The notes under the pieces: model-generated
Databases searched by the model: none
Seen by the model: the letters and a program-made list of their open reading frames with translations, nothing else
Told to the model about the DNA's origin: nothing
Position numbers and translations under genes: made by a program
Part shown: positions 1 through 5,205 of the stretch, in pieces
Numbering within the stretch: position 1 is the stretch's first letter
How the letters are laid out: each line of letters opens with the position of its first letter
Origin: Proteobacteria bacterium UBA964
Lineage (GTDB): Bacteria; Pseudomonadota; Gammaproteobacteria; Steroidobacterales; Steroidobacteraceae
Direction: 5' to 3'
DNA length: 7,568 nucleotides
NCBI GenBank assembly: GCA_002292945.1
Contig: DBCG01000078.1
Location: 1 to 7,568, forward strand

Positions 1-815
1 CTGCCGGTCGCGGCATCTTGGGCCACGAGCGCTGCGGTGTTGCGGCCGCGGCTGTCGATCCAGTAGAGCGTCTTGCCATCGGTGGTGAAGCCGACGGGCT
101 GCGTGGTCAAAGAATCATCGAGACCGGTGGAGGCGACGGGCTTGTCGGCCACCTTCGGGCCGGCCGCGGTGCTGCTGACGGTGAAGTAGTCCATGCCGCC
201 TGCGGCATTGGGGCGCAGCGCGAGCCGCAGCGCGTGGTTGGCGTCGGCCACGAAGCCGGCGTAGCCATCGGCGCGCAGGATCTCGGTGAGTTTGCCGGTC
301 TTGAGGTCGAGGCTATGGATGTCATGCCACTGCGGGTCGCGGTTGTTGAGACCGACGAGGATGCGGTCCTTGACCAGCGGCGAGACGCTCACGACCTGCA
401 CGCGCGTCTTCTCGAACGGGGTCAGCGTGCGCTCGGCGCCCGAGGCGACATCGATGCCGTAGAGCAGGAAGTTCTCGTCGCCCGCTTTGTCCTGGATGTA
501 CATCACCATCGAACTGTCGGGCGCCCAGAACATCTGACGGATCGGCCGATCCTTCGAGGCCGTCAACGGCTTCGCGGCGTCGAGCTGGTCGATGGGGGCG
601 ACCCAGATGTTCATCACACCGTCGCGCGGCGCGAGCCAAGCGAGGTGCTTGCCGTCCGGCGCGAGCGAAGCGCCCGCGCGGCTCGGGTTGCCGAAGAGCT
701 TGGCCCGCTCGATGAGCGGGGCGGCCTGCGCAGCAGCCTGGGCGGCCGGCGACAGGGCGGATGCGGCGGTGGCAGTCATGAGGACTCCGGCGAGGATGGC
801 GTTGAGGATTTTCAA
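1..815 (-). CDS. S9-family peptidase, N-terminal part (3' end outside window)
   Basis: This is the first 271 residues of an exported serine peptidase of the prolyl oligopeptidase (S9) family. I chose the TTG start at 815 because it opens a signal peptide (MKILNAILAGVLMTATAASA, then an AQA-type cleavage site near residues 25-31) and has a GGAGTG ribosome binding site 8 bases upstream. A later ATG at 779 would cut into the signal peptide. After the signal, LFGNPSRAGASLAPDGKHLAW (about 40-60) begins a run of roughly five WD40-like blade repeats (SPDG-type turns at 51-55, 98-102 and 243-247). This matches the beta-propeller that precedes the alpha/beta-hydrolase domain in S9 enzymes. The catalytic Ser-Asp-His part lies beyond base 1 and cannot be seen, so a propeller-only TolB-like protein is a lesser possibility. 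The family cleaves short peptides, here presumably in the periplasm. The gene has its own promoter with an operator-like palindrome, downstream of the xre/membrane-protein pair. Confidence 0.82.
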   Translation of the reverse strand, partial: MKILNAILAGVLMTATAASALSPAAQAAAQAAPLIERAKLFGNPSRAGASLAPDGKHLAWLAPRDGVMNIWVAPIDQLDAAKPLTASKDRPIRQMFWAPDSSMVMYIQDKAGDENFLLYGIDVASGAERTLTPFEKTRVQVVSVSPLVKDRILVGLNNRDPQWHDIHSLDLKTGKLTEILRADGYAGFVADANHALRLALRPNAAGGMDYFTVSSTAAGPKVADKPVASTGLDDSLTTQPVGFTTDGKTLYWIDSRGRNTAALVAQDAATG

Positions 816-823
816 GGACAGTT

Positions 824-829
824 CACTCC
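824..829 (-). promoter_or_regulatory. Ribosome binding site of the S9 peptidase gene
   Basis: GGAGTG on the minus strand, 8 bases before the TTG at 815. It is the main support for that non-ATG start, since no in-frame ATG lies just upstream. Confidence 0.6.
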
Positions 830-849
830 AATAGGGCCAACGGTTTGAT

Positions 850-871
850 GTGTTATATATAAATATAACAC
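850..871. promoter_or_regulatory. Operator-like perfect inverted repeat over the peptidase -10 region
   Basis: GTGTTATAT (850-858), a 4-base spacer and ATATAACAC (863-871) form a perfect palindrome with 9-bp arms in an AT-rich island within GC-rich DNA. It covers the -10 box and part of the spacer of the peptidase promoter, the classic position for a repressor. The cognate protein is unknown. The nearby XRE regulator is a candidate, but its own control region carries a different half-site (AGCAT). Confidence 0.55.
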
Positions 872-885
872 CAATACAGTGTCAA
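856..885 (-). promoter_or_regulatory. Sigma70-type promoter of the S9 peptidase gene
   Basis: A perfect -35 TTGACA (880-885) is followed after 18 bases by TATATA (856-861) as the -10. Transcription would begin near 849, giving a leader of about 34 bases that holds the GGAGTG ribosome binding site. The -35 box overlaps the stop codon (882-884) of the upstream membrane-protein gene, so the peptidase can be transcribed on its own despite following the xre pair on the same strand. Confidence 0.6.
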
Positions 886-1403
886 GCCTCGGGTTGTTCA
901 GAGGGGAGGTTCCAGGCCAACACCATGGCCGGCAGGGCAGCTGCGGCCATCACGAACGCAAGGATGAGACTCCCGCGGCCAGCGAAGAGGTCGTCCGTGC
1001 CGCCCCCGAACGGCAGCAAGATGTGCAGGAAGAACGCAGCCACGCCCACGAACGCGAGGGCGCGATACGCGACGGTGTACGCCGCATCGCGCGCCGCGAT
1101 CTGACGCTCGTCGAGCAGTTCGTTCGGCGCATCGGAGATATGTCGCACCGCCTTGCGCAGCGTGAGATACAGCCCGAGGGTGACCGCCAGCAGGGCGATC
1201 TCAAGATAGGACTGCAATTTAGGCTGCGCCACCAAGGCGATGAGCGCCATGGCGAGCAATACCAACGCATTCGCCCAGACCAACACCCGCCGCGGCCCCT
1301 GCTGCCGCAGCCGCGAGGGCTGGGTGTCGTTGAGGCTGCGGACCACCTCCGCCTCGGTGACACCTTCGAACCAGAAGAACTTGCTACGGCGCTTGGCGGT
1401 CAT
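882..1403 (-). CDS. Four-helix integral membrane protein paired with an XRE regulator
   Basis: A 173-residue protein of unknown function. Hydrophobic segments at about 40-59, 66-82, 110-131 and 144-165 predict four membrane helices. A basic N-terminus (MTAKRRSKFFWFEG) and a charged loop with DAPNELLDERQIAARDAAY (91-109) lie outside them. The acidic DER motif between the second and third helices resembles small membrane proteins that are often encoded beside XRE regulators (DUF2178-like); I make this comparison from memory. The ATG at 1403 is preceded by GGGAGA ending 4 bases upstream, inside the end of the regulator gene, and only one base separates the two genes. They are therefore almost certainly co-transcribed and translationally coupled. 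No enzyme motif is visible. A role in sensing or in anchoring the regulator is only inference. Confidence 0.8.
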   Translation of the reverse strand: MTAKRRSKFFWFEGVTEAEVVRSLNDTQPSRLRQQGPRRVLVWANALVLLAMALIALVAQPKLQSYLEIALLAVTLGLYLTLRKAVRHISDAPNELLDERQIAARDAAYTVAYRALAFVGVAAFFLHILLPFGGGTDDLFAGRGSLILAFVMAAAALPAMVLAWNLPSEQPEA

Positions 1404-1404
1404 G

Positions 1405-1638
1405 TCATCTCCCTTTCTTGAACGGCTTGATGGAGAACACCTCGGGCACCTCGGCCTCGAGGGCTGCGGCGATCTTGAGCGCGAGCACGAGACTCGGGCT
1501 GTATTCGCCCCGCTCGAGGTAGCCCACCGTCTGGTAGTGCACCCCGACCGCATCCGCGAGCTGCTGGCGCGTCAGCCCCTTGGCGACACGCAGCTCCTCG
1601 ACGCGGTTGAAGACGGGGTCTTCTTTCTGGCGACTCAT
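1405..1638 (-). CDS. Small XRE/Cro-CI family helix-turn-helix regulator
   Basis: A 77-residue DNA-binding protein that is almost entirely one HTH_3 domain. Helix 1 is about 10-21, helix 2 TRQQLADAVG (23-32) and the recognition helix VHYQTVGYLERG (33-44), followed by YSPSLVLALKIAAAL (46-60). It ends in a short basic tail (KPFKKGR), with no sensor domain. I prefer the ATG at 1638 (MSRQKEDPVF). ATGs at 1644 and 1665 are in frame, but the one at 1665 lies inside the predicted promoter. No ribosome binding site precedes 1638, and a -10-like TATGCT ends 6 bases before it, which fits a leaderless message. The protein is likely a repressor acting on the half-site array at its own promoter, and it is encoded one base upstream of a membrane protein that may modulate it. 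Confidence 0.85.
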   Translation of the reverse strand: MSRQKEDPVFNRVEELRVAKGLTRQQLADAVGVHYQTVGYLERGEYSPSLVLALKIAAALEAEVPEVFSIKPFKKGR

Positions 1639-1644
1639 GGACAT

Positions 1645-1671
1645 AGCATATATGCTTAATAGCATTCATGC
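1645..1671. promoter_or_regulatory. Array of four AGCAT/ATGCT half-sites between xre and amn
   Basis: AGCATATATGCT (1645-1656) is a perfect 12-bp palindrome. It is followed by AGCAT (1661-1665) and ATGC (1668-1671), which form a second, looser inverted pair around TC. The middle two half-sites also pair across TAAT (1652-1665). The array overlaps the predicted regulator promoter and lies about 45 bases upstream of the divergent AMP nucleosidase start. It is a natural operator for the XRE protein, inferred from position and symmetry only. Confidence 0.5.
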
Positions 1672-1673
1672 AA
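1645..1673 (-). promoter_or_regulatory. Predicted promoter of the xre/membrane-protein operon
   Basis: On the minus strand TTGCAT (1668-1673) and TATGCT (1645-1650) are exactly 17 bases apart. TATGCT matches four of six -10 consensus bases; the -35 match is weak beyond TTG. The start codon at 1638 begins 6 bases after the -10 box, so transcription would start at or next to the ATG. The boxes sit inside the AGCAT half-site array, which suggests autoregulation. Confidence 0.45.
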
Positions 1674-1715
1674 CATCTTTTCGCAGCACGGTGGCTGCGT
1701 GGTAACTTTCCGCCC

Positions 1716-2492
1716 ATGAAGACCAAGCAAGAGATCGTCGACAACTGGCTGCCCCGCTACACCGGCACCGCCCTCGGGGACTTCGGCGAGCACATCCTGC
1801 TCACCAACTTCGGCAACTACCTGGAATTCTTCGCCGCCCAGACCGGGGCGCCCATCGTGGGCCGCGACCGCCCGATGCCGAACGCGACCGCCGACGGCAT
1901 CACCATGATCAACTTCGGCATGGGCAGCGCGAACGCCGCCACCGTGATGGACCTGCTGTCGGCGATCACGCCCAAGGCCGTGCTGCTGCTCGGCAAATGC
2001 GGCGGCCTCAAGAAGAAGAACCAGCTCGGCGATCTCGTGCTGCCGATCGCGGCGATCCGCGGCGAAGGCACCTCGGACGATTACCTGCTGCCGGAGGTCC
2101 CCGCCCTGCCGGCCTTCAGCCTGCAGCGTGCGGTGTCGACCATGATCCGCGATCTCGATAGTGATTATTGGACCGGCACGGTGTACACCACCAACCGCCG
2201 GGTCTGGGAGCACGACGACGAGTTCAAAGAATACCTGCGCGAGACGCGCTGCATGGCGATCGACATGGAGACCGCGACCATCTTCGCCGCGGGCTTCGCC
2301 AACGCCATCCCTTCAGGCGCGCTGCTGCTGGTGAGCGACCAGCCGATGGTGCCCGATGGGGTGAAGACCGAGGCCTCGGACAAGCGGGTGACGGATGTCT
2401 TCGTGGAGAAGCACATCCGTATCGGCATCGAGGCGCTGCGCCTCATCCGGCGTCACGGCAAGAGCGTCAAGCACCTGCGCTTCGACGAGTAG
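1716..2492 (+). CDS. amn: AMP nucleosidase, short form
   Basis: Hydrolyses AMP to adenine and ribose 5-phosphate, a cytoplasmic reaction of purine salvage and adenylate-pool control. The 258 residues form one nucleoside-phosphorylase-like domain. Visible are GKCGGL (93-98), the family signature RGEGTSDDY (115-123), IDMETAT (182-188), whose Met-Glu binds ribose in this superfamily, and SDQP (207-210) with the expected catalytic Asp208. It lacks the N-terminal regulatory domain of the roughly 484-residue E. coli Amn and matches the shorter AMN-like proteins of other bacteria. I chose the ATG at 1716 (MKTKQEIVDNWLPRYTG). An in-frame ATG at 1668 would add 16 residues of no family character and start inside the half-site array. 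No good ribosome binding site is seen. It is divergent from the xre gene and convergent with the hydrolase gene. A related purine nucleosidase activity is the main alternative. Confidence 0.85.
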   Translation: MKTKQEIVDNWLPRYTGTALGDFGEHILLTNFGNYLEFFAAQTGAPIVGRDRPMPNATADGITMINFGMGSANAATVMDLLSAITPKAVLLLGKCGGLKKKNQLGDLVLPIAAIRGEGTSDDYLLPEVPALPAFSLQRAVSTMIRDLDSDYWTGTVYTTNRRVWEHDDEFKEYLRETRCMAIDMETATIFAAGFANAIPSGALLLVSDQPMVPDGVKTEASDKRVTDVFVEKHIRIGIEALRLIRRHGKSVKHLRFDE

Positions 2493-2524
2493 CGCACCGG
2501 GGCGCGCTCCGACGAGGGTTCGCG

Positions 2525-3262
2525 TCAGCGGAAGACCTTCGACCAGAACGCCTTCATGTCTTCCCAGGATTGGCGATCGGCCTTCTCGTCGTAGGCGAGC
2601 GGCAGATTGTTCTTCTTGCCCTTCTCGGTGGCTTCCGGGTTCGTGAACCCGTGCTTGGCGTCGGGGTAGGAGACGAACTGGTAGTCGACGCCGAGCGCCT
2701 GCATCTCCTTGTGGAAGTTCGCCTGGTCCTCGGCGGGCACGAGGCCGTCCGCCTCGCCGTGGCAGATGAGCACGGCAGGCTTGAACTCACCGGGCTGCGC
2801 CTGGTGCGCGGCGGTGAGTGCGCCGTGGAAGCTCACCACGCCGCGCAGCGGCATGCCGAGACGACCCATGTGCAGCGACAACGCACCCCCCAAGCAATAG
2901 CCCATCGCGCCGATGCGCTCCGGGTCGACCTGCGGATGCGCGCGCAGCTGCTCGTAGGCCGCGCGCAAGCGATCGTTCAAGGCCGGGATGTCGGTGAACA
3001 GGCCGCCCATCAGCGCACCGGCTTCGGCGGCGTCAGCGGCCTCGCGTCCATCGCCATAGACATCCACCGCGAGCGCGGCGAAGCCGAGCCCGGCGAGCTC
3101 GCGGGCGCGCCGTCGCGCGTAATCATTGAGCCCCCACCATTCCGGAAGCACGAGCACCCCCGGGCGCTTGCCGTCGCGCGCCGGACCCCAGGCGAGGTAA
3201 CTGGCGAGTTCGCGACCGCCGGCGGCATAGCGCAGGATTTCGGTATGGGAGGCGTCAGGCAT
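2525..3262 (-). CDS. Dienelactone hydrolase family protein
   Basis: A 245-residue cytoplasmic alpha/beta hydrolase with no signal peptide. The triad is visible: Cys123 in the nucleophile elbow GYCLGG (121-126), Asp172 in HGEADGLVP (168-176) and His204 in DAKHGFTNP (201-209). Glu41 in LPEWWGLN (39-46) corresponds to the glutamate that gates the cysteine in Pseudomonas dienelactone hydrolase. Spacing agrees closely with that enzyme (Cys123, Asp171, His202, Glu36, from memory). The prototype opens dienelactone in chlorocatechol breakdown. No catechol-pathway genes are present here, so the substrate is unknown and a general carboxyl-esterase role is as likely. The ATG at 3262 (MPDASHTEIL) fits the family N-terminus; upstream in-frame ATGs would add a basic tail with no family character. 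It is divergent from trmB and convergent with amn. Confidence 0.88.
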   Translation of the reverse strand: MPDASHTEILRYAAGGRELASYLAWGPARDGKRPGVLVLPEWWGLNDYARRRARELAGLGFAALAVDVYGDGREAADAAEAGALMGGLFTDIPALNDRLRAAYEQLRAHPQVDPERIGAMGYCLGGALSLHMGRLGMPLRGVVSFHGALTAAHQAQPGEFKPAVLICHGEADGLVPAEDQANFHKEMQALGVDYQFVSYPDAKHGFTNPEATEKGKKNNLPLAYDEKADRQSWEDMKAFWSKVFR

Positions 3263-3367
3263 GGCGAGGATCCGTTGGGGTCGAATTGCGCGGGGGCGCA
3301 ACTTTCGCAAGCGGGCCGGATTTCTGCAAGCATCGAGTGGTCTGCTTGCTGTCATACTGGATGATTG
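3263..3367. promoter_or_regulatory. Divergent intergenic control region between the hydrolase and trmB
   Basis: This 105-base gap must hold both promoters, but neither is convincing. CATACT at 3353-3358 is a possible trmB -10 without a matching -35. Two inverted repeats stand out: TTGCGC-GGGG-GCGCAA (3286-3301) and GCAAGCA/TGCTTGC (3326-3332 and 3343-3349) around 10 bases. GCAAGC also occurs directly repeated at 3307-3312. Confidence 0.35.
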
Positions 3368-4159
3368 ATGGACCACGATCCGGACAAATCCCTCAGGCGT
3401 CGCAGCATCCGCAGCTTCGTGCTGCGCGCCGGACGCATCACGCCAGCCCAGGAACGCGCGTTGACAGAGGGCTGGCCGCGCTTCGGCATCGATCCACCGG
3501 CGCAGGACACCGATCGCCCCGGAACCGTCGCGCCCCTTGACTTCACCACCCGCTATGGTCGCCGCGCAGCCTTGGTCGTGGAGATCGGCTTCGGCAACGG
3601 CGAGAACCTGCTAGCGCTCGCGACGGCGCATCCCGAAAAAGATTTCCTCGGCATCGAGGTGCACCGCGCGGGTGTCGGTCATCTGCTGCTGCGCGCCGAA
3701 GAGGCCTCGCTCGGCAACCTCCGCGTGATGCAGCACGATGCGGTGGAGGCCTTCGAGCGGCAGATCGCCCCGGGCGTGCTCGATGAGGTGTTGGTGCTGT
3801 TCCCGGACCCGTGGCACAAGAAGCGCCATCACAAGCGCCGCCTGGTGCAGCCCGGCTTCGTGGCGCTGCTCGCCTCGCGCCTGCGCATCGGTGGCCGTCT
3901 GCAGCTCGCGACGGACTGGGAGCCCTACGCTCGGCAGATGTTGGAGGTGCTGTCGGCCGAGCCCTCGCTGCGCAACCGCGCCGGCACAACGGTCGACGCC
4001 GAAACCGGAAGCGTGGATCCGGGCTTCGTGCAAAGGCCCGCCTGGCGCGCGCTGACCCGCTTCGAGCGCCGCGGCCACCGCTTGGGGCACGGCGTATGGG
4101 ACCTCTCCTTCGAGCGGATCGCTGCGCCGCCCGACCGGCCGATCAACCCGGCAGCGTGA
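3368..4159 (+). CDS. trmB: tRNA (guanine-N7-)-methyltransferase
   Basis: Methylates N7 of G46 in the variable loop of tRNAs using S-adenosylmethionine, in the cytoplasm. The 263-residue protein has the N-terminal RSIRSFVLRAGRITPAQ (12-28) of proteobacterial TrmB, the SAM-binding motif VVEIGFGNGENLL (70-82), the acidic GIEVHR (95-100), HDA (123-125), the TrmB signature FPDPWHKKRHHKRR (145-158), TDWEPYA (182-188) and the C-terminal TRFERRGHRLGHGVWDL (230-246). E. coli TrmB is 239 residues; the extra length is at both ends, with a Pro/Ala-rich tail (APPDRPINPAA). The ATG at 3368 is preferred to the TTG immediately before it. Its last 17 bases overlap the end of the convergent marC-like gene. Confidence 0.96.
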   Translation: MDHDPDKSLRRRSIRSFVLRAGRITPAQERALTEGWPRFGIDPPAQDTDRPGTVAPLDFTTRYGRRAALVVEIGFGNGENLLALATAHPEKDFLGIEVHRAGVGHLLLRAEEASLGNLRVMQHDAVEAFERQIAPGVLDEVLVLFPDPWHKKRHHKRRLVQPGFVALLASRLRIGGRLQLATDWEPYARQMLEVLSAEPSLRNRAGTTVDAETGSVDPGFVQRPAWRALTRFERRGHRLGHGVWDLSFERIAAPPDRPINPAA

Positions 4160-4784
4160 TCCCGAAACTCGCCCGTACGCCGTCCACCACGAACTGCACC
4201 GCGAGCGCACCGAGCACCACGCCGAGCAGGCGGTTGATGACATTGGTACCGGTCACGCCCAGCAGCCGCGTCAAGCGGTCAGCCCCCAGCATCACGGCGA
4301 GTGAGATCGCGAGCACGGCGAGCGCGGCGGCGAGCAGCGTCGCGAACATGAGCGGGTCCTGCAGCACCGACACCGGACCGAACCAGAGCAGGATGGTGGT
4401 GAGGGCGCCGGGACCTGACATGAAGGGAAAGGCCAGCGGGAACACGGAGATGTCGGCACGGCGGCGGCTCTCGGCCTGTTCGTCCGACGAGGTGCGCGTG
4501 CCGGATTCGCGGGCGAACACCATCTCGAGCGCGACGAGGAACAGCAGCAGACCGCCGAAGATGCGGAACGAGTCGATGCTGATGCCCATGGCGCCGAGAA
4601 AGCCTGCGCCGCTCAAAGCGAAGCCGATGATGATGCCGGTCGCGACCAGCACCGACTTGACCGCCATGCGCCTGCGATAGGCCGCCGTCGCGCCCTCGGT
4701 CAGACCCGCGAACACGGGCACGAGCGCGACCGGATCGACCACGACGAAGAAGACGACGAAGAACTTCAGGAATTGTTCGAGCAT
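4143..4784 (-). CDS. MarC/UPF0056 family integral membrane protein
   Basis: A 213-residue inner-membrane protein of unknown biochemical function. Family marks are DPVALVP (17-23) in the first helix, FPLAFPFMSGPGALTT (115-130) and NVINRLLGVVLGALAVQFVVDG (181-202). Six hydrophobic segments are seen at about 5-27, 42-62, 70-90, 115-137, 145-166 and 184-205, the usual MarC topology. A charged loop (ARESGTRTSSDEQAESRRRA, 91-110) separates the halves. MarC was once tied to multiple antibiotic resistance, but that role was later doubted, so no transport substrate is claimed. The start at 4784 lies 10 bases after the Rieske gene stop and has no clear ribosome binding site, so coupled translation at the end of the exoIII-ampG-Rieske operon is likely. 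The 3' end overlaps trmB by 17 bases. Confidence 0.9.
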   Translation of the reverse strand: MLEQFLKFFVVFFVVVDPVALVPVFAGLTEGATAAYRRRMAVKSVLVATGIIIGFALSGAGFLGAMGISIDSFRIFGGLLLFLVALEMVFARESGTRTSSDEQAESRRRADISVFPLAFPFMSGPGALTTILLWFGPVSVLQDPLMFATLLAAALAVLAISLAVMLGADRLTRLLGVTGTNVINRLLGVVLGALAVQFVVDGVRASFGITLPG

Positions 4785-4794
4785 GTCGGACCGG

Positions 4795-5205
4795 TCAGCT
4801 GCCGCTCTCCGGTGCGGGGCGCGCCGGTAAGGGCCGCGGATTGTCGCCGTTCACGCCCCCTTCCACCAGTCTCACGAGACCGTCCGGGTCGACCGTCACC
4901 GCCAAGGCACGCAGCGCGCGCCCGGTGCAGGGTCCGGCTACGCAACGACCGTCAGCCGGCTCGAACAGCGCACCGTGCGACGCGCAGACGATGTGCGTGC
5001 GGTCGACGGTGAGGAAGCGGTGTGGCAGCAGGTCGAGCGGATGGCCCGCGTGCGGGCAGGTGTTGACGTAGGCGCGTATGCCGCCGTCCGGCAGCGCGAC
5101 CACGAAGCCGCGCAGCGGCCAATCGCCCTCGCCCACACTGAACCCGCAGCTGCCCGTAGCCGCGAGCCCCCCGAGGGTGCAGACGGCGGCGCCGTCGATG
5201 CTCAC
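4795..5205 (-). CDS. Single-domain Rieske [2Fe-2S] protein
   Basis: A small electron carrier of 136 residues. The iron-sulfur ligands are Cys50-Pro-His52 and Cys74-Ala-Ser-His77, the Rieske CxH-X21-CxxH pattern. Flanking residues are typical: CPHAGHPLD (50-58), ASHGALFEPADGRCVAGPC (75-93) and GEGDWPLRGFVV (25-36) upstream. There is no signal peptide or membrane anchor, so it is cytoplasmic and unlike the bc1-complex Rieske protein; it resembles ferredoxin-type or nitrite-reductase-small-subunit-type domains. I place the start at the GTG at 5205, which overlaps the permease stop as GTGA. The frame stays open far upstream, but that part runs inside the permease gene and has no protein-like character. 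No oxygenase or reductase partner is encoded nearby, so its electron partners are unknown. Confidence 0.88.
   Translation of the reverse strand: MSIDGAAVCTLGGLAATGSCGFSVGEGDWPLRGFVVALPDGGIRAYVNTCPHAGHPLDLLPHRFLTVDRTHIVCASHGALFEPADGRCVAGPCTGRALRALAVTVDPDGLVRLVEGGVNGDNPRPLPARPAPESGS

Noticed and set aside
18..848. 276-codon plus-strand open frame at the left edge
   Set aside because: It is antisense to the S9 peptidase, whose signal peptide, ribosome binding site and promoter are all on the minus strand.
882..1638. Toxin-antitoxin reading of the XRE/membrane-protein pair
   Set aside because: The second protein has four membrane helices and 173 residues, with no known toxin fold or motif, and the regulator lacks a toxin-binding extension. 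A regulator/membrane-modulator pair fits better.
2491..2525. Terminator between the convergent amn and hydrolase genes
   Set aside because: Only a 5-bp stem (AGCGC at 2491-2495 with GCGCT at 2504-2508) with no T-run is present, too weak in GC-rich DNA to call.
2168..3364. 398-codon plus-strand open frame across amn and the hydrolase gene
   Set aside because: It spans two well-supported genes in other frames and its translation has no recognisable family features.
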